Source: CABMKH01 sp040797625 (GTDB lineage: Bacteria > Bacillota > Clostridia > Tissierellales > Tissierellaceae). From it: a DNA stretch of 64,000 bases. The position numbers and the translations under genes were made by a program. This document shows, one piece after another, positions 63,201-64,000 of this stretch (positions within the stretch are counted from its first letter, which is position 1; every line of letters begins with the position of its first letter). The DNA is taken from NCBI GenBank assembly GCA_052067355.1, contig JBQHQH010000009.1, forward strand, positions 1-64,000. The letters run 5' to 3'. The notes below the pieces were generated by a model that was given only the letters and a program-made list of their open reading frames with translations, had not been told where the DNA came from and ran no database searches.

Positions 63201-63541
63201 CAGGCTCTGGTGAGTTTGAAATGGTTGAAGAACTAGATACTACTATTACTGGACTGGAGAATAGTGTATTTGCTTTTAATGTAACTAACAAGATAGACAA
63301 GAATATAAATGCAGTATTTATGGTAAATCTGTTTGAATATGATAGAACAAGTGCTACAGATAGACTTATTCAGCAGTTGTATATTCAAATGGATTTTGAG
63401 CCAGATACCCCTGAAGAAATAGCAGTGTCCTTTGATATACCAAAGGATAACAAGGTATATAATATAAAGGCAATGTTATGGGACAAACTGTCTACAGGAA
63501 GGTCTTTAAATGACTATCTAGAGATAAAGGGGGTAGAGTAA
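60224..63541 (+). CDS. Exported protein joining a PQQ-type propeller, Ig domains and an alpha/alpha barrel
   Basis: A 1105-residue protein. Signal peptide ~1-26 (SVVYGQD); one beta-propeller (28-420) with FLYCIDPNGELIYEANLN, NIYAFRPDGTSKWTYTMD and KIYAVDTNTGELVWKSD; two Ig-like domains (422-507, 509-595); an alpha/alpha-toroid barrel (602-888) with GLLSAGQDITHF, LYALAPYRDR and AIVAWGKDPQGPQFTK; Ig-like (908-995); C-terminal beta module (997-1105, IKAMLWDKLSTGRS). It links the propeller and barrel families of the cluster in one chain, which argues that they work on the same target. RBS GGAGGTGAGG; 11 bases after the previous gene and one base before the next, so co-transcribed. Confidence 0.83.
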   Translation: MKKKISILLVLSIIFSMFTPYSVVYGQDIGGIEFQWQRNFGYASAIYSLRGDSIPILDNRGNIYVTDSKGFLYCIDPNGELIYEANLNQKVSFDYWYKQGGSSPVVDSKGNAYIASADKNIYAFRPDGTSKWTYTMDSKVSTSMKGVLSPDEDTLYMADFDGKIYAVDTNTGELVWKSDRYLGYGVSSPILSLDGNTLYIASKEKLYAFNADEEFSKDYRVKWSTEAKKENGGRYEFNFYSHGTTGGIEYEKLLSLDDDGNIYLVSVGYDRDKKRIDDKRYLHKFNPDRTESWRIEIGKVKEEVTPPVYHDGYLYYTTSENKLYKLDPSLEKPEPQLIYTAKGEEYLTRNRSHRAAPIVKDGKLYTSFGKNIYVIDLSTEKVARKSSQDAVGILYISEPTPKGEIYATDGGKFLSKFKDTSVRQIPQSVEFKDDNFIMKKGSLYTPELKIVDNNGFLITDGLSPSISSSDEKVVQIEKGAIKAVGIGQATVFVDIEGVKAEAKVQVVSSISSGIIDFVNDKTGIALDDRLQLEAEVKINGKSVKGEKILFRSNHSHIASITESGLVTGISEGIAKIEAYLKDRKDISSFIPVYVEKIVVKEITPEEIGAALEKGLNWYRNRTNLSDWGAFAVNAAGADVNTLDKNYVNRIKKDLKENNGSAGGMMTDYERIAIGLLSAGQDITHFVYDDATGAYIDFVREIRNGAGGGIGQGINAKIWGLIALNAAEYDENQYTDTLYDKDKFIDMILKDKSGDGWAFGGGASADPDMTGMALYALAPYRDRQDVKEAGEKAFRWLSEEAQLPNGKFGSWGTVNSCSSSQAVMAIVAWGKDPQGPQFTKSNGNALTGLMSYYLGDGTFAYTSGFDPAFGTPQGIQALAAVHDYFGSSDDPANRRSDVWENIQYAGAGDVKIKSIKIRPGNIILGKDQELELTAITDRGSILENDKVEWTSSDVGIVEVEHGKILTLNKGEAIITAEYTLEETTRSDQIKITVTGSGEFEMVEELDTTITGLENSVFAFNVTNKIDKNINAVFMVNLFEYDRTSATDRLIQQLYIQMDFEPDTPEEIAVSFDIPKDNKVYNIKAMLWDKLSTGRSLNDYLEIKGVE

Positions 63542-63542
63542 T

Positions 63543-64000
63543 ATGAAATCTATATGGAAACGGCTATTGATTCTAGCTCTAATATTTAGCATTATACTGC
63601 CTATAGGAGCACTGGAAGCTTATGCTTCCAGTGGACTTACAGCTTATATAGATGAAATCTATGGCAATGAAGTCATTATAAAGGGAAGGACTTTGCCAAA
63701 AACAGCAGTAACAGTAAAACTCCAAAGATTAGAGGACAATAATATACGCTATACAGATGAGACTAAGTCTGATGAAGATGGAGAATTTGAATTTGCCATC
63801 AATATATCCTCTGGAGAATACAAGGCAATAGTGTCAGCAATAGGTCTTGCTGTAGAGACTAGATGTAATGTAAATGATTTAGATTCGGGGACTGTGACGG
63901 TGAGAGTAGAGGGAAAGGATGCTACTCTATTAGAGGAATATAGGGTAAAGGCAGATGTAGGATATACTACCTATTATATGGCTGTCACTAATGCATTAAA
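63543..64000 (+). CDS. Exported protein, probably DUF4430 (cut by window end)
   Basis: An open frame from ATG 63543 to the end of the window (152 codons) with no stop. It has a signal peptide MKSIWKRLLILALIFSIILP (then a GALEAYA end), a carboxypeptidase-regulatory/Ig-like domain (about 28-115: ITVK-type EVIIKGRTLPKTAVTVKLQ and SDEDGEFEFAINISSGEYKA), then VTVRVEGKDATLLEEYRVKADVG, which looks like the start of a DUF4430 domain. It begins one base after the previous stop, so the B12-regulated unit continues beyond the window. Confidence 0.75.
   Translation, partial: MKSIWKRLLILALIFSIILPIGALEAYASSGLTAYIDEIYGNEVIIKGRTLPKTAVTVKLQRLEDNNIRYTDETKSDEDGEFEFAINISSGEYKAIVSAIGLAVETRCNVNDLDSGTVTVRVEGKDATLLEEYRVKADVGYTTYYMAVTNAL

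Overview
The window is low-GC, coding-dense DNA from an anaerobic, amino-acid-fermenting Firmicute of the Clostridia/Tissierellia type. The evidence is a complete selenocysteine-dependent glycine reductase operon behind a tandem glycine riboswitch, AGGAGG-type ribosome binding sites with many TTG/GTG starts, a CggR-type glycolytic operon, and secreted proteins with S-layer (SLH) or Ig-like repeats. No rRNA, tRNA, CRISPR array, intact insertion sequence or prophage was seen.

Layout. 1-1.2 kb: rodA on the minus strand and the first six codons of another minus-strand gene. 1.3-9.3 kb: a housekeeping/DNA-repair run (nfo, queG, DUF503, nth, VanW protein, frameshifted ogt) leading into a BtuFCD-type corrinoid ABC importer, followed by a decayed fragment of a second btuD. 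9.6-12.6 kb: HAD phosphatase, trmL, Na/Pi symporter. 12.7-20.7 kb: promoter, tandem glycine riboswitch with terminator, trxB-trxA-grdE-grdA-grdB, then grdC-grdD after a 362-base gap. grdA and grdB each contain an in-frame TGA read as selenocysteine. 20.8-25.6 kb: BMP-type nucleoside ABC importer. 25.7-28.3 kb: rpoN, a SAP-domain protein, and a gap with gene debris and a perfect 22-bp hairpin. 28.4-33.4 kb: OmpR-type two-component system plus a MacB/FtsX-type ABC exporter. 33.5-40.8 kb: cggR-gap-pgk-tpiA-gpmI-eno with a promoter and CggR-like operator.

40.8 kb to the end: an accessory cluster of eight exported proteins, the last cut by the window edge. It has two transcription units, each starting with a promoter, a cobalamin riboswitch and an intrinsic terminator. 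The proteins are built from alpha/alpha-toroid (prenyltransferase-like) domains, DUF4430 domains, bacterial Ig-like domains, PQQ-type beta-propellers, a recurrent C-terminal beta module and, in one protein, three SLH domains. An alpha/alpha barrel plus a DUF4430-type domain is the two-domain plan of vertebrate intrinsic factor and transcobalamin. With B12 riboswitch control and a BtuFCD importer in the same window, this suggests a wall-attached corrinoid-capture apparatus. This is the main candidate for an undescribed system. Its ligand is inferred from regulation and fold, not shown by the sequence.

How the parts fit: glycine reductase, thioredoxin and thioredoxin reductase turn glycine into acetyl phosphate and are induced by glycine through the riboswitch. 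The nucleoside importer and the glycolytic operon supply other carbon. The B12-regulated surface cluster would feed corrinoid to BtuFCD for cobalamin-dependent enzymes, of which QueG is one in this window.
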